From NCBI GenBank assembly GCA_030847615.1, contig JAUMIR010000005.1, positions 211,962,645-212,026,644 of the forward strand: a stretch of 64,000 bases of DNA, read 5' to 3'. Under the pieces are notes generated by a model. It worked only from the letters and a program-made list of their open reading frames with translations, was not told the origin of the DNA and did not search any database. The stretch comes from Gambelia wislizenii (taxonomy: Eukaryota; Chordata; Lepidosauria; Squamata; Crotaphytidae). This document shows positions 33,461-44,795 of the stretch, piece after piece. Position numbers and translations under genes: made by a program. How positions within the stretch are numbered: position 1 is the stretch's first letter; every line of letters begins with the position of its first letter.

Positions 33461-33461
33461 A
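32841..33461 (-). pseudogene. LINE ORF2 C-terminal segment, 206 codons open, 5'-truncated
   Basis: The product is the region downstream of the reverse transcriptase core in a non-LTR retrotransposon. Visible features: SVYRAIVLSILLYGSETW near residues 2-19, LRWAGHVSRMEDHRLPK (about 72-88), the Gly/Pro-rich GAPKKRYKDSLKQHL block (about 102-116), a basic stretch EEKRQRRK (about 158-165) and a C-terminal C-x2-C ... H-x3-C motif (CAFC, then SHQRAC). Such motifs are typical of nucleic-acid-binding tails in several LINE clades. The catalytic reverse transcriptase and endonuclease parts are absent, so the copy is dead although the segment has no stop. The initiating ATG is incidental to truncation. 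Confidence 0.85.
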
Positions 33462-33526
33462 TAAAATAATATATAGAAGTAGTAATAGTAGTAGTTGTTG
33501 TTTTTGTTATTGTTGTGCGCCTTTGA

Positions 33527-33690
33527 CTCCAACTTATGGTGACCCTATCACATGATTTTCTTGGCAAGACTTATGCAGAAGGATTTGCCATTGCCTTTTT
33601 CTGAGGCTGAGAGAAGGTGACTTGCCCAAGGTCATTAAGTGGGTTTCCATGGCCTAGTAAGGATTTGAACCCTGGTCTTCTGAAATCATA
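33527..33690 (-). mobile_element. CORE-like SINE, minus strand, head truncated
   Basis: In reverse: GGGTTCAAATCC (B-box), GACCTTGGGCAAGTCACC (core), AGAAAATCATGTGATAGGG and GTCACCATAAGTTGGAGTC, then an ACAACAATAAC tail. Same family as the split SINE at 16118. Confidence 0.85.
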
Positions 33691-34009
33691 GGATGTTATC
33701 AATCCTGTAGGAGGGAAGTAATTCCGTGCATGAAGATAGTGGGAACAGTGCAGCATTATAACACTATCACACATAGCTGTAATCACACAAAAGAAACACC
33801 ATGGAATAATCGCACAACGACCACTAATGCTTTAAGAATGGGAGTTTACTTCCATGATTTGGCATGGGAGAGATTTCAGTGGTTCTCATGCGAAGACAAG
33901 AGCACACTTAAAACTCCAAAAACAACTTAATTAACAAAGTAAATGAACACATAAGCACTAAAACAAAGTTACAAACATGCAAACTAAATGGGACAGTTCA
34001 TAAAAAGAG
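33691..34009. other. No recognisable gene
   Basis: AT-rich sequence with no identified element. Confidence 0.3.
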
Positions 34010-34325
34010 CATCCTGTCCTTCGTTTTTGCATTCTCACCCAAAAATTTTCTTGCCAGGAATGGGGAGGGGTGAAAGAGCACGCCCCCCATTCATGATGTA
34101 ATCTTGCGATAACAATGGGACGTGGTTTCACACGCCATCAATAGCATGAAAAATGTGCTGTTGACAATCTATTGACGACTTATTCTGTGAATTGTAAATA
34201 ATGCCTTTTTTTCCAGCTGGAGAACAGTGTAAGAACGTGAAGAAGACAATGATGCATGATAGCATGTTCCATTTGCCCTACCCTGATGTTGCAATCCCAC
34301 GATTTTGCTGCATCTGATAATGTCC
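34010..34325. mobile_element. GAT-PAL copy, left end not recognised
   Basis: Right end CATCTGATAATGTCC with ATA flank. A degenerate hairpin ATTGACGACTTATTCTGTGAAT is centred near 34185, about 140 bp from the end, as in intact copies. The left boundary is approximate. Confidence 0.6.
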
Positions 34326-34400
34326 ATAGTCCAACATTGAAACTACTACACCACACTGGCTCTCTTAAACAGCAGAGAAAATGCCAGCTAAGAACAAATA

Positions 34401-34657
34401 CAGTAGGACCCCCATATCCACTGATTAATTATCCACTGATTCAGTTATCCATGGTTTCAGTTTCAGCACAGCTACCATAGAGTCTTCCTAGAAAATGTGC
34501 CCTCTCTAGCCATTTTTCTAGGTCCTCCAAGTCAACTCTATAGTATTTTTTAAGCTGGAAGTCCCATTATTTTCAATGGCGTTCTCTATTATCTGCAGAT
34601 TTCTTTATCCATGGTGGGGCCCGGAACCAATCTGCCACAGATATGGGGGTCCTACTG
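34401..34657. mobile_element. Pogo/Tigger-like MITE, complete (257 bp)
   Basis: Both ends read CAGTAGGACCCCCATATC inward (18 bp identical), flanked by TA (34399-34400 and 34658-34659). Collinear with the truncated copy at 20274. Confidence 0.95.
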
Positions 34658-34959
34658 TAATCAAAAAGCTTTGGAAAATAAACTGGTATAGAACTCTGAG
34701 AAGAGTTCCTAATGTTTATTTCAACACACATGTGTGAGGGAAGTTGTCTGAGGATGCTTGGATCCCATGTTCTCTAGGTCTAGAAAAGTTAACACCAGAA
34801 TTTCCCTGTGAGGAACACAAAGTGTGGAACATCTTCAAATATTTGAAGACATGGAATGAAAGTCTGCTGGGCAGCTGTCACTCCCAGAGACACTCCTCCT
34901 GCATATTGGAGTATGCATCTCCTCTTCCTGAATTTGACCTCCTCCTCCACACACACACT

Positions 34960-35100
34960 TGAAAAACTCTTGGAAAAGTTCTCTTTAAGATTACAGTTCT
35001 CAGAACACCCACCCATCACCCTGGGCCAGGCAGACCAATGTCCATGATGCCTAGGGAATTCTGGGAACTCTCATGCAAGAAGTAACTTTATCAGACTCTG
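34960..35100. mobile_element. GGACTACA-type inverted-repeat MITE
   Basis: AACTCTTGGAAAAGTTCTC faces AAGTAACTTTATCAGACTC. Interior GATTACAGTTCTCAG faces GAATTCTGGGAACTCTC. Diverged copy of the family at 97. Confidence 0.65.
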
Positions 35101-36258
35101 CATACCCTACAGAGAGAATTGCTGTACATATAGTAAAACAAAAGGCTAAAGTGGTCCTTAGAGCCAATTCAAAACATTCAGAAATAGTATATAGTGGAAC
35201 TGCCCTTTTATTGTACCAGTTCAGATGTCATTGACAAATCTCTTCTGAATGCCTCTCTCCTCTATTAAAGCATCCCCAGTTTTGCAACATTAGACTTGAG
35301 GTGATTGCATATACTGTATAAACATGCAATCCTCTTTCCCAGGATTCTGAACAGGTATGGTTCCATGACATCAACTTTTGCTGGGAATCTTTTGAACTGA
35401 CCTTGACAAAGCCATCTCCATGGAGTTACATCAGCAACAGTTTGCCCCACATTACTTCATTCCTTTTTAAATAGTTGCATTCTTCTGTGAGACATTTCAT
35501 CTTAGGGGAGAACCTACACAACCATAGTTTCAAGATGCATGGCTGGAGCTACCTGTCACGTATTGGGGTGGGTTGTCTATGTTGATCCACCAGTCATTTG
35601 CAGAAAGCTGGCAGACATTAATTTTATAGACATTGAAAAGAATCAACACAAGAATGATTAGTTGGTTATTATTCCAGACTCACGTAATGGTTAATGGTCA
35701 ACTATTAACAGACATTCCTTTTTATTTTTATCCGAGTCTATTTCTATTAGACTTTCTAATTACCAGTACTGGAGACTTTGGGAGTCAAGCCAAAGCAAGC
35801 GAACAAATTAGACCTTCCCTCCCATCCTTACTACCAACCAGAGAATCAGGTCAAAATGAAGGTAAATAAATCATATTTGTAAATATGAACTTGCTAGCCT
35901 TTTGGGGTGGTGCTGTGTGAGGGCATACTGACCTGCAGTCATAGGCTAAACCCAGTTTGTCTCAAGCAAAGTCCAACAGTCTAATATTTTATCACTGCTA
36001 AATAAATATTTTTTCATGTTCCCGTTTTACACATCAAATAAAAAACCACATGGCTATCACAAATGGTTAGATACATAGTTCTCTCATTCGCAGCAGAGGC
36101 CAGTGCAAAGGACAAGTACATGGCAATTAAATATGAAAAGAGCTTAGAAGTTCTCCTTCCAGGGACAGGTTGCCATAGTGCAATGGGCAAAGTACACAAC
36201 AGAAAAGCAGGGAGCTCGCAGAATTGGTTTCCTTATTATGTTCCTTCACGTAGCACCC
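35101..36258. other. No recognisable gene
   Basis: Unique-looking AT-rich sequence. The 78-codon frame at 35633-35869 has no domain. Words such as CTAATTACC near 35756 are compatible with a regulatory element but not specific. Confidence 0.35.
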
Positions 36259-36261
36259 TAG

Positions 36262-36592
36262 GGAGATTTTCAGACAGGCAAAAATCTCCCCTTGCCGCGC
36301 GAGCAGCCTCCCGAAACTGCTGCGCGGCAAGGGTCTTTTTCGGACCGCGCTGTGCCTGTGGCGAAACCGTCCGTGTCACTTCCGTGAAGCTTGGGACGGC
36401 TCCGCGCCATATTTCAATCACGGAGGCTGCCCGTGCTTGAAATATGACGCGGAGCCGTCCCAAGCTTCACGGAAGTGACACGGACGGTTTCGCCACAGGC
36501 ACAGCGCGGTCCGAAAAAGACCCTTGCCGCGCAGCAGTTTCGGGAGGCTGCTCGCGCGGCAAGGGGAGATTTTTGCCTGTCTGAAAATCTCC
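36262..36592. mobile_element. Near-perfect GC-rich palindrome, GAT-PAL ends (331 bp)
   Basis: Two 162-bp arms (36262-36423 and 36431-36592) are reverse complements with only two mismatches (near 36407 and 36418), around a 7-base loop AGGCTGC. Ends GGAGATTTTCAGACAGG belong to the GAT-PAL type and are flanked by a perfect TAG duplication (36259-36261 and 36593-36595). The interior is CpG-rich (TTGCCGCGCGAGC) in AT-rich surroundings and lacks the TTTTTATTGAC centre of the other palindromes. Open frames crossing it reflect symmetry, not genes. Confidence 0.95.
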
Positions 36593-36595
36593 TAG

Positions 36596-37569
36596 GTCAG
36601 TGAAGATAAAAATATACATCTGGAACCAGTGAAGCAATGGATGGTCTTTTTATTGGCAAATTTAGATAAAGACAACACAGAAGATACATTTGCTTACTGG
36701 TCATGAATTTGAGGAGTGGCATTCATTTTGAAACATGTCCAGAGATTAATCAAAGAGAACACTTTCTTTCAAGAGAATAGCTCTGTTTCTTACTCCAAAC
36801 AAAGGGACCAATTGTTCTGTGATCCTGCAACCCACCCATGCACAACATTGTGTTGTGTTACTTATAATTTGATGGGTTACCTAAAAAAAAAAAAAAAAAA
36901 GCACAGTGTAAGTACAGGGAAATAATATGAACTGAGGGACCCCAGTTAAAGTGAAGTGTGTGGTATGGAAAGGGTCACAGCTCAATGGAAGAGTATCTGC
37001 TTCATGGGTAAGAAACTTTTTCATCAGACTCACCAGCCTGAAATGATTTTGGGTAAAAAAATCATTTAAAAAATCTCTTCTTATCCAAATAGCTAAGTAC
37101 TGAGCTAAACCAATCTTCCTTGGCATAAGGGATTTTCCATACAGGCTTAGCCACATTTGGTCTTATGAGTACGTTTCTCACTGCTAAGACCATCACATTG
37201 TGAAAGAGATCAACACAGGTAGTGGTAAAACCAATGCCAGTAAATATTTATCAAGGCAACCCTTGGCACACTTTCCCGGCAGAAATAACCCAGTTGACCT
37301 TAAATCTGCGGGGCCTGTTTACACTGCAGAAATACAGCAGTTTGACACCACTTTGTCCACCAGAGTTCTATTCTATAGCATCTTGGTATCCCAGGCTGTC
37401 TGAATTCAGCAATGCCATGATGCTGGTTGGGCTACATGCAATGTAAGTGCTTTACCATACAGCTATGCAGAGCAGCCTCATTAGCCAGAGCTCCTAATCT
37501 CTCATTACCTTCATTTTGTGGAGTCATCCAACCCAGAATAACTTGGGAAAGAGCTAGAGAGCAGTGTAT
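36596..37569. other. No recognisable gene
   Basis: An A19 run at 36882-36900 is present. No repeat family was recognised. Confidence 0.35.
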
Positions 37570-37577
37570 CCTGAAAG

Positions 37578-37792
37578 CAGGGCCGGTTTAAGGCACCAGC
37601 AGCATCAGCATCCGCATCATTGTGGGGCCCCCGTACTAACCCTCCTCCTACAAAAACATTATTAGTAATAATCCAAATATCCTGTACTGTGAATAGCTTA
37701 GGTTGAGTTAGGTTACAGTGACCTGAGATACACATATGGGCCACCCAAAATAAAGGATTGCAGGGACGCCAAAATTCCTTAAACCAGTCCTG
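37578..37792. mobile_element. hAT MITE, GGTTTAAGG type (215 bp)
   Basis: Ends CAGGGCCGGTTTAAGG and CCTTAAACCAGTCCTG with a perfect 8-bp duplication CCTGAAAG (37570-37577 and 37793-37800). Collinear with the copy at 21860, lacking a few bases of the GGGGGG stretch. Confidence 0.95.
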
Positions 37793-37800
37793 CCTGAAAG

Positions 37801-38189
37801 TCTTGCCTATTCTCAACTAACAGTATATATTCACTCTGGGGAGTGGGTGTTGGCATTTGTTAGTGCTCACTTGCACCCTCCATCTCATGGATTGCTACAG
37901 AGGTTTCCAAAGAGTGGTAAATCATCAGTGCTAGAGGTCAGCACAATCCAGTTGGGTTCCTCTGTCGGTGTGAGTGTGTCTGTGTGGGGGTGTCTTTCTC
38001 ATTTCTTATGTTTACCATGTTATTTAAATAATTAACAATAATTACATTTTTACTGCCAGCAGCCTGAGTGGGATGTGTCTTCAATTTTTTTAATGGTTTT
38101 TCCTGAATAATGGTTATTGTGCAGCAGTTAGCTTGGTTGAAAGGACTGCTCCACATGCCTCATTTTAAAACTATTGCCTTTGCTGGGTC
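37801..38189. other. No recognisable gene
   Basis: Includes a GTGTGAGTGTGTCTGTGTGG low-complexity patch near 37965-37990. Confidence 0.3.
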
Positions 38190-38192
38190 TAT

Positions 38193-38773
38193 GGAACTTA
38201 TCAGACAGGAACAAAAAAAGTGTTCCTGTCCCACAATCTCCACTCCTGTCCCTGCCCCATCCCTGTCACACCACAATCACCCTCCCCACCATACTTAAGT
38301 GAACAAAGCTCTAATGGAGCTCCCTCCACTTCCTGGATTGAAATCCCGCGGATTCTCGTGAGAAGACATGAGTGTGAGAAATTCAAAAATAAAAATAAAA
38401 AGAACATGAAAAAATTACACCAAGCACAAAAACACACTTTAAAGGGTAGAAGTAACCTGGGGAGGGTAATAAAAAGTGTGTCACTCCTGGATGTCCCAAT
38501 TTCACCTGGAGTTGTTCTGGCAGAGACTGCCCATTGATGTGGGATCTCGCCAGCATAACGGGGCACCTCGTCACACCCAGGAACATCTTTGACAGTAACA
38601 GAAAGGGGGGGGTCTATTGATGACAGCTTCTCCAGTCAACAAAAAGCAGCACTGGTGGAACAAGAGCAGAACAGGTGCGTAATGAGGGGGAAACCACATC
38701 AACTGAAAAGGGAGCCCTTTTGCGATTTCCTGGCATTCCTATAAGGCTATTTTTAATGTGTCTGATAATTTCC
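38193..38773 (-). mobile_element. GAT-PAL DNA transposon, long copy (581 bp)
   Basis: Ends GGAACTTATCAGACAGG and TCTGATAATTTCC. Hairpin TCTATTGATGACAGC ... CAGTCAACAAAAAG at about 38612-38648, 143 bp from the right end. Same orientation as 927. Flanks TAT and ACT do not match, so the duplication is not conserved. Confidence 0.82.
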
Positions 38774-39575
38774 ACTGTCCACCTTCTCAGCAGGCATAGA
38801 GAAGTCTATTTATGGTGCAGATGCTTTGGTAAAAAGGCATGTTTTGGACACTCAGAACTTGTTGCCCATGCTTACTGCTAAGCAATCCAATCGTTATCAC
38901 TTGTGAATAGAATATATAAGATGGCTTTTTCTACTGTTTACATCATATTTTTATATCTGAGTAGGAAAGGGGAAGAGTATTTGCAACAGAGATGCTCAAG
39001 GAAAGAGAGATACTTTGGATGTGCAAAACCTGTTGCTCATTCTTCTCACTTGCAAGTAAATATGTAGGAGCTGAATTTGCATACTGTGTTGCTTCTCAGT
39101 ATCTGAGTAGTCATTGAGAGGAATGATTGTAATGGGAAACAGGTAGTCTTGCATGCAAGATGGGAGCGCCAAGGAATAAGTAATGGTAGGGTATGTCCAT
39201 GCCCCAACCTCAACGAGACCATGGGCAATCAGTGACATCATGATTTGTCCAGCTGCTCAAAAATGGTTCCCCACCCTTGATCTGATATGATCTAGCAAAC
39301 TGTCAGCTCAAGGAGTGTGAAAACAATGGCTGTTCATTCCAAACAAAAGACAAAATAATTTTCAGTTCATTCATTGCCTTTGTCTTCTGGCTTTGATGTG
39401 TGATAACTCATTCAGGATGCTAATGTGCAAGTTGTAGCAGCAACCCTAACATTTCTTTCTAAGAATAATGAGGTGGTAGATGAGACCCAAATTCTTCTGA
39501 TGCTGGCAAATATCTGTGTAAGATCTGAAATCAGCAACAGTGGGGCAGAGACTCACTCATCAGTATTCAAATTTG
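38774..39575. other. No recognisable gene
   Basis: Unique-looking sequence. Overlapping 60-81 codon frames on the minus strand near 38996-39241 show no domain. Confidence 0.35.
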
Positions 39576-39859
39576 TTGTTAATTGCTGTCAAGTCAACTT
39601 TGACTTATGGAGACCTTATGAAGGAGAGACCTCCAAGTCACCTAATCATCAATAGCCCTACTCAGGTCTTGCAGGCTCAGGGATATGGCTTCCTTGATCA
39701 AATCTATTCACCTGTAATCTGGTTTTACATGTTTCCTACTGCCTTCTATTTTACAAAGCATTATTGTCTTTTCTAGTGACTCACCTCTTCTCATGATGTG
39801 TCCTAAGTACAACAGTCTCAGTTTAATCATCTTGGCTTCGAGGGGGAGTTCAAGCTTAA
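39576..39859 (-). mobile_element. RTE/BovB-like LINE 3' fragment
   Basis: The minus-strand translation contains KLRLLYLGHIMRRGESLEKT and IMLCKIEGSRK, the C-terminal wording of RTE-type (BovB-like) ORFs. Downstream in that orientation come codons of the ORF end and CCATAAGTCAAAGTTGACTTG-like 3' sequence. Both ends are truncated. The right junction with the GAT-PAL element is placed at about 39860. Confidence 0.65.
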
Positions 39860-40266
39860 TCTCACCAACTCTCATGAGAAGACGCTCACGCAGGGAATTC
39901 AAAAAACAAAACAAAACAAAGACACAAAAAGTTCAGGAAAGCACAAAACACACTTTAAAAGTTCCAAGTACACTGGGGGGGGGTCATAAAAAGAGCGCCC
40001 CCTACCTGGCTGTCCTGATCACACCCAGAACTGTTTGCCCATTGGCTCTGCATTCGTGTGAGTTACAATGGTGCATGGATTCAAACGCTGGCAGTGCCAG
40101 CAACAAATTGCTACAGGGGATCAATTGACGGCTTGCGATGTCAATAAAAAAGCATGGCTTTTTGACAGTACATGATTGCAAAGGGGCAACATCGTCTGGT
40201 ATGTGCACCCTTTTGCAGTCATTAGGCATCCTTATGACACCATATTTGACTCTTCTGATAAAGTCC
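39860..40266 (-). mobile_element. GAT-PAL copy, left end truncated
   Basis: Right end TCTGATAAAGTCC with TTA flank. The hairpin CAATTGACGG ... TGTCAATAAAAAAG is centred at 40137, about 130 bp from the end. The left part (CTCATGAGAAGACGCTC) matches the distal part of the long copies, but the terminal inverted repeat is missing where BovB-like sequence begins. It is closest to the copy at 60254 in reverse. Confidence 0.75.
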
Positions 40267-40284
40267 TTAGTATTGTTTTAATAG

Positions 40285-40365
40285 GTATTTATTTATTCAT
40301 TGCCTTGGGAGCCCTTGTGGGCTGGGAAGTGATAAAGAAATATTTTATTTAAATAAATAAATAAA
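40285..40365 (+). mobile_element. LINE/SINE 3'-tail fragment
   Basis: TGCCTTGGGAGCCCTTGTGG, then TGATAAAGAAATATTTTATT and AATAAATAAATAAA follow the order of a reptilian L2-type 3' terminus. Confidence 0.55.
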
Positions 40366-41860
40366 GCAAACAAGCAAGCAAGCTCATAGCCAAACTCATA
40401 ATTTCAGTTTACATTATCCTGGTCCAGCAGAGAGAACATTCTCTCTTTTTCTCTTTCTCCAATACTATAAACAGCTGAGTAGGGCAAGGAAGGGGGACAA
40501 AAGGAAAATTTCTATAACTGGTGCTGATATCTGTAATGAATTTCATTCCTGGGGGTCAAAATCCTTCTTTTGTTCTCCTAGTGAAATGTGTGTGTGCACA
40601 CACATGCATGGAAGACCCATACTTCTGCGGCAGCTGCTGCTGCTGCTGTTGTTTAATTGAAAATGGATGAGCTACTTCCACTGCATCATTCCCCTCTTTC
40701 CTCCATTAATTTGTAGAATCCAATTATATTTCCTTTCTGTTCAGTCTTCTGTTTACTAATCTATATAGGTCAAGCTACTTTAACCCTGTCTTATTAAATA
40801 GGGTCACAGTTTCTCATGATCTTGTTTTTACATATTTATGCTTTTATTTATTTAAACCACACAATAAGCCAGTTTTCTGCATGATGTATAATTTAACATT
40901 TTCTATTTTGAACTGGCTGACATCACAAGAGCTTTTTAAAAGGGAACTCCATTTATAACACATTGCAGTGGTCCATACAGGGGGTTATCAAAACATGAAT
41001 ATCTGTAACAAAGCTACATGTATCCAGGTAGACTTACAGCTGATATATTGCCCTAAGCTAATAAAAACTTTCTGAGCCGTGGAAGCAACTAGTTTTGCCA
41101 GGCCCTGGCATTTCAGGACCAAGACCTTGGGATGTCTCCTTGTATTATCACAAGAGACAGCACCTGTTGATATTACAAGAAGTCCCAGGTGCATATGAGT
41201 GATCCCTTAAGCCACATCACAGGATAGCCTGTCTTCCAGTGGCTTCATGTACATGTGATAAAGCATGAGTGCTGGGGAGAAAATGTAATAAAGTACTGTA
41301 GCATAACTGTTGTTGGGCATCATCTTCTTAAATTAACCACTCAAGTAGGAGCCACTACAATATAATACTCAGACATCTCAACTCAATCAGCTTATTCAGA
41401 TCATGGATGATGGTACTGAGAGCTGCTGAGAGGTATCAACAGGGTCACAGAGTAACAGAGTTCGAGAGTTTTAGTGCAAAACATCTGGAGGGCCAAAGCT
41501 TCCTTGCCTGTATGAGACCAGCAATGCAATGGTGGCACAATTCAGGTTTGTGCTTTGCTTTGCTTTTCTACTAAAACCCTGAGATCCACCAACCAGAACC
41601 TGGTGAAAAAGAAATATGTTTGAAGATTCCAAGCATAGGAGTTCATGTGAACTGAACAGAGCTTACTGGTCTTCCACACAAATTTTTCCTCCTCATCACT
41701 CCAAGTTTTTTTTTTAATTTCAGCAGTTTTATTGAATAATTTAAGTCAGGTGGGTCGTGTGTGTGTGTGTGTGTGTGTGTGTAACTATGATTAAATAATT
41801 AAAACTCAGAAAACTTGCTGTTCTTCTGCAAGTCACCCAGAGATCTACTTTCAGATCCTG
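40366..41860. other. No recognisable gene; (GT)n tract near the right end
   Basis: Unique-looking sequence with CTGCTGCTGCTGTTG near 40630 and a (GT)n microsatellite at 41757-41782. Confidence 0.35.
41757..41782. repeat. (GT)n microsatellite
   Basis: Thirteen GT units. Confidence 0.95.
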
Positions 41861-42060
41861 GGACCCTTTCACAGTACACAGCACTGTGATTACACTTTAT
41901 CTGCTATGTCAACATTCTACAGAATCCTGGGATTTGCAGTTTAGGGAGGGGTATTTAGGATTTTCAGCTAGAGCTCTCCAATGCTTTAGCAAACTACAGG
42001 CCCCAGGATTTTATAGGATAAAGCCATGGTCATTAAAGTGGAATCATAACACTACGTTCT
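41861..42060. mobile_element. TIR MITE (TTTGCAGT/AAACTGCAAAT type), partly eroded
   Basis: GGGACCCTTTCACAGTACAC at the left, then GAATCCTGGGATTTGCAGTTT and the facing GCCCCAGGATTTTATAGGA with TTAAAGTGGAATCATAACAC. This is the arrangement of the copy at 43026. The right terminus is weak. Confidence 0.65.
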
Positions 42061-43025
42061 TTCTTCCCCTGCTGTAGTATACCAGAACCAAACAAACATC
42101 AAGAAATAAAATGCATGTCCTTGGTTCTCAGCCTGCAATAATTGCAACGTGCTCTTGATGGCTATTAAAACTGTCTCCCAGCAATTAAAGCCTGAAACTC
42201 TAAGTCACTGTACCTTTTCACAGAAAATTATATTGTGCCTACAAGAACGCAGCACATATATTCTCAATGCAGAGCTGAAGGTGTTCCCAAAACAGTGGGC
42301 AAGAGGGCAGCTCCCCACTCTTGTCAGTTCCAATGACTTATTGCACCTGTTCCCTTGAAGGACTGCTCATTTTGTGCAAAAGTGGCTTTGCTGCCTGGCA
42401 GAGCAGGCATTCTCCAGTTTAATTCTGGCTTTAACCAGCTGGGTATGTTGAAAGAGCAAGAGTGAAGGGCAGCTCTGCCAGAATCAAATTTCATACATTC
42501 TGACATGTAAACACACCTTCACCTGAACAATGATGAAACACGGAGTGCAAACAGAAAGGCTGACCAGTTCAGCAAGCTGAACAAAAGGCGTCATTTCTTC
42601 CTTACATATTACTATATTAGAATTATCAGCAATGATAAATGTACAGAAAAGGAAGTGTCCTGGGTCAGCATGTGCCTTTTATACATGGAGACTGACTGGG
42701 TAAAGGAATTTTGCATAGGTCCAAGCCAGCTCTTTACTATTTGGAAGAAGCAGGAGATATTTCAGGTTTCCTGTCTTTTCACTGGCCTCTAAGTCCGCAT
42801 CCATTATTAGCTGATGAAACACAAGAGTTGCTGCTTCTATTGTTCAAGGATATAAAACAGCAACTGGAGGCCCCAGGGTCAACTACTGTGAGGAAGACCG
42901 TCTGGTTCCACAATTGCCAAACTAGAGGCAAAGGGAGTATTTGGAGAAAATGGTGGTGGAAGCAATAAGATTTGCTCATGGTGATCTTTAGAAAATTGCA
43001 GGGGAGGTGATCCTCCACGTGCCAG
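42061..43025. other. Unassigned sequence; candidate conserved element near 42120-42540
   Basis: No gene. CTGCAATAATTGCAACG, GGCTATTAAAACTG and AGCAATTAAAGCCTG occur close together in non-repeat DNA, followed by E-box-like words (CAGCTGGG near 42437). Confidence 0.35.
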
Positions 43026-43222
43026 CCCTTACAGCCCCTTCACACTACACAAGCATATCACTATGTTTCCATTCTAACTGTCATGGCAACATCCTATGGA
43101 ATCTTAAGGTTTAGATACCATCACTAAACTGCAAATCCCAGGATCCCGTAGGATGGAACCATGGCAATTAAAATGGAATCATAGTGCTATGTTATAACTG
43201 TGTATTATGAAAAGGTCTTTAA
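43026..43222. mobile_element. TIR MITE (CCTTCACACTACACA ends, about 197 bp)
   Basis: Left CCCCTTCACACTACACAAGC and right-end reverse complement GACCTTTTCATAATACACAG are inverted repeats. The interior is symmetric: TTCCATTCTAACTGTCATGG faces CCATGGCAATTAAAATGGAA. Non-autonomous, common reptilian type. Confidence 0.78.
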
Positions 43223-44175
43223 AGTGGCCTTTTTTCAAAATGTGCTGCTGGCCAAGAGGACAGAGTACCAGTGGTCCAAAAACTCATAATGAAGCTTTAG
43301 AGTTAGGATAAGGAAGTACTGTAAATTAGATTTAGGCTAGATTCACCCTTGCCAAGTTCCCCAAGGGCTAGATTACATCAGGGGGACATATTTGAAAAGT
43401 GCCCAAATTGTTTCCCTCCTCCCACATTGTTTCCCTCCTCCCACCACTCTCAGGTGGCACTGCCAGGACTTTCAGGAAACCAAACGCACCCAGATTACTT
43501 CCCCCTAGGAAGTAATTTATTTTTGAAATGAGTTACTGTACTTTGATAACTAGTGACTTTTGGAGTAACAAGATAAAATGGTATTACTTTTTCCCTGTAA
43601 CAGCCATGGATTTAATTTACTACTTTTCAGTGAGGCAGGTTGTCTGCCTGTTACACATTACTGAGGGGGGCAGTGGCATTACTGAGCAACAGGAAGCCAA
43701 AGGAGAAAGGTCACAAGGTGGGTGCCTTGAGAAGAATAGCTTTGTATCAGCCTTTGCATTTCCCCCCACAATTTCTAAGGTGCAATATCTGAAATAGCCA
43801 CTTGGAGAAACCAGAAGCCAGCAATAAGAGGGGAACTGCATTATTTTGCTGTTATGTCCAATTACTGATCAAAAGCAGCAGGAACTCTGCTTGTTCCCAG
43901 AGGGGTCAGATTTTGGGATGGTGGAAGAGCCAAAGAGGAGCATCCAGCAGGCCAGATCCCAGGGTTGCCAGGTCAAGAGCTTCACATGCCCTGAGATTTC
44001 ACATCTAAGCCTGAGACCTAGGGACATGGCCCAAAGATGTCACAGGGATTGAAGCCTGGTGATGTCATTAAACATCATACTTTAAGAATCAGGTACAGTT
44101 GCTCACAGCATCTCATTCAAATAAGAAATCAGACAAAGATGACAGGAGAGGAGATCTCTGGAGAGTCTACAGTGC
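43223..44175. other. No recognisable gene
   Basis: Contains a tandem 20-mer duplication of ATTGTTTCCCTCCTCCCAC at about 43406-43444, and a CAGGGTTGCCAGGTCAAGAG word at 43960 that may be an end of the TAGGGTTGCCA family. Confidence 0.35.
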
Positions 44176-44595
44176 TGTCATGTATTGGCATCCACCAACT
44201 CAGTGACCAGCAGTTTCAGAGTTCCAAACAGAAAACTTTATTGTCACAATAATCCAAGGAGCTATCCCTACAGATTCATTGTTCAGAATGAAACCTAACT
44301 GACAAACAGAATACTAAAAGCAAATTTCAATCTACAAAATCTGGTGGGCTATACAGTCGTTGGCTATCCATCATCCCCACTCCCACTTCCCACCATACCA
44401 GGGCTCAGCCTCCAGAGTTGAGACCCAGATGCAGTGCTTATCAAACCATGATAGACACAGAGCACATACTCCCTTTTACAGTCAGGCTACATACTTGTTA
44501 GCAAGCACAGAAAAATGCAAATATAATTAACCACCAGGTTATACAGCAAAACTGAATTTGGCAGGAAAAGGTCATGTCCAGGACCAATCCTGACA
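44176..44595 (-). mobile_element. Solo LTR, minus strand (420 bp)
   Basis: In the minus orientation it starts TGTCAGGATTGGTCC and ends ATACATGACA (TG...CA), with a polyadenylation word ACAATAAAG in the 3' part. Flanks AGTGC and AGTAC are a 5-bp duplication with one mismatch. It is clearly related along its length to the LTR at 47262. No internal retroviral or Gypsy genes are present. Confidence 0.78.
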
Positions 44596-44795
44596 AGTAC
44601 CCACTCCAAAACAGCTTGCAACAACAGGAACACAGTTTAAACAAGTGTTTCTTTTCAAAGCAAAATTCTCACCCTGAGATTCCTCCTCTTGCCCTAAGGC
44701 CTGGAGAAAGAAGACCAGGCCCTGAGATCTGAGAACTCTAATCTTACCCTCTTGTAGGCCGGGTTTAGTTTGAAGGCCGTAGACTCTCTTTCATT

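Noticed and set aside
32841..33461. 206-codon open frame as a host gene
   Set aside because: It is the C-terminal piece of a LINE ORF with four other copies in the window, 5'-truncated and followed by the family's tail.
35084..35100. ACTTTATCAGACTC as another GAT-PAL end
   Set aside because: It lies inside the right arm of a GGACTACA-type MITE and has no partner end or hairpin.
36063..36463. Arginine/alanine-rich frames as a gene
   Set aside because: They lie largely on the left arm of a near-perfect palindrome; composition is due to CpG-rich repeat sequence.
36882..36900. A19 run as a retrocopy tail
   Set aside because: No parent sequence, duplication or repeat body was recognised upstream.
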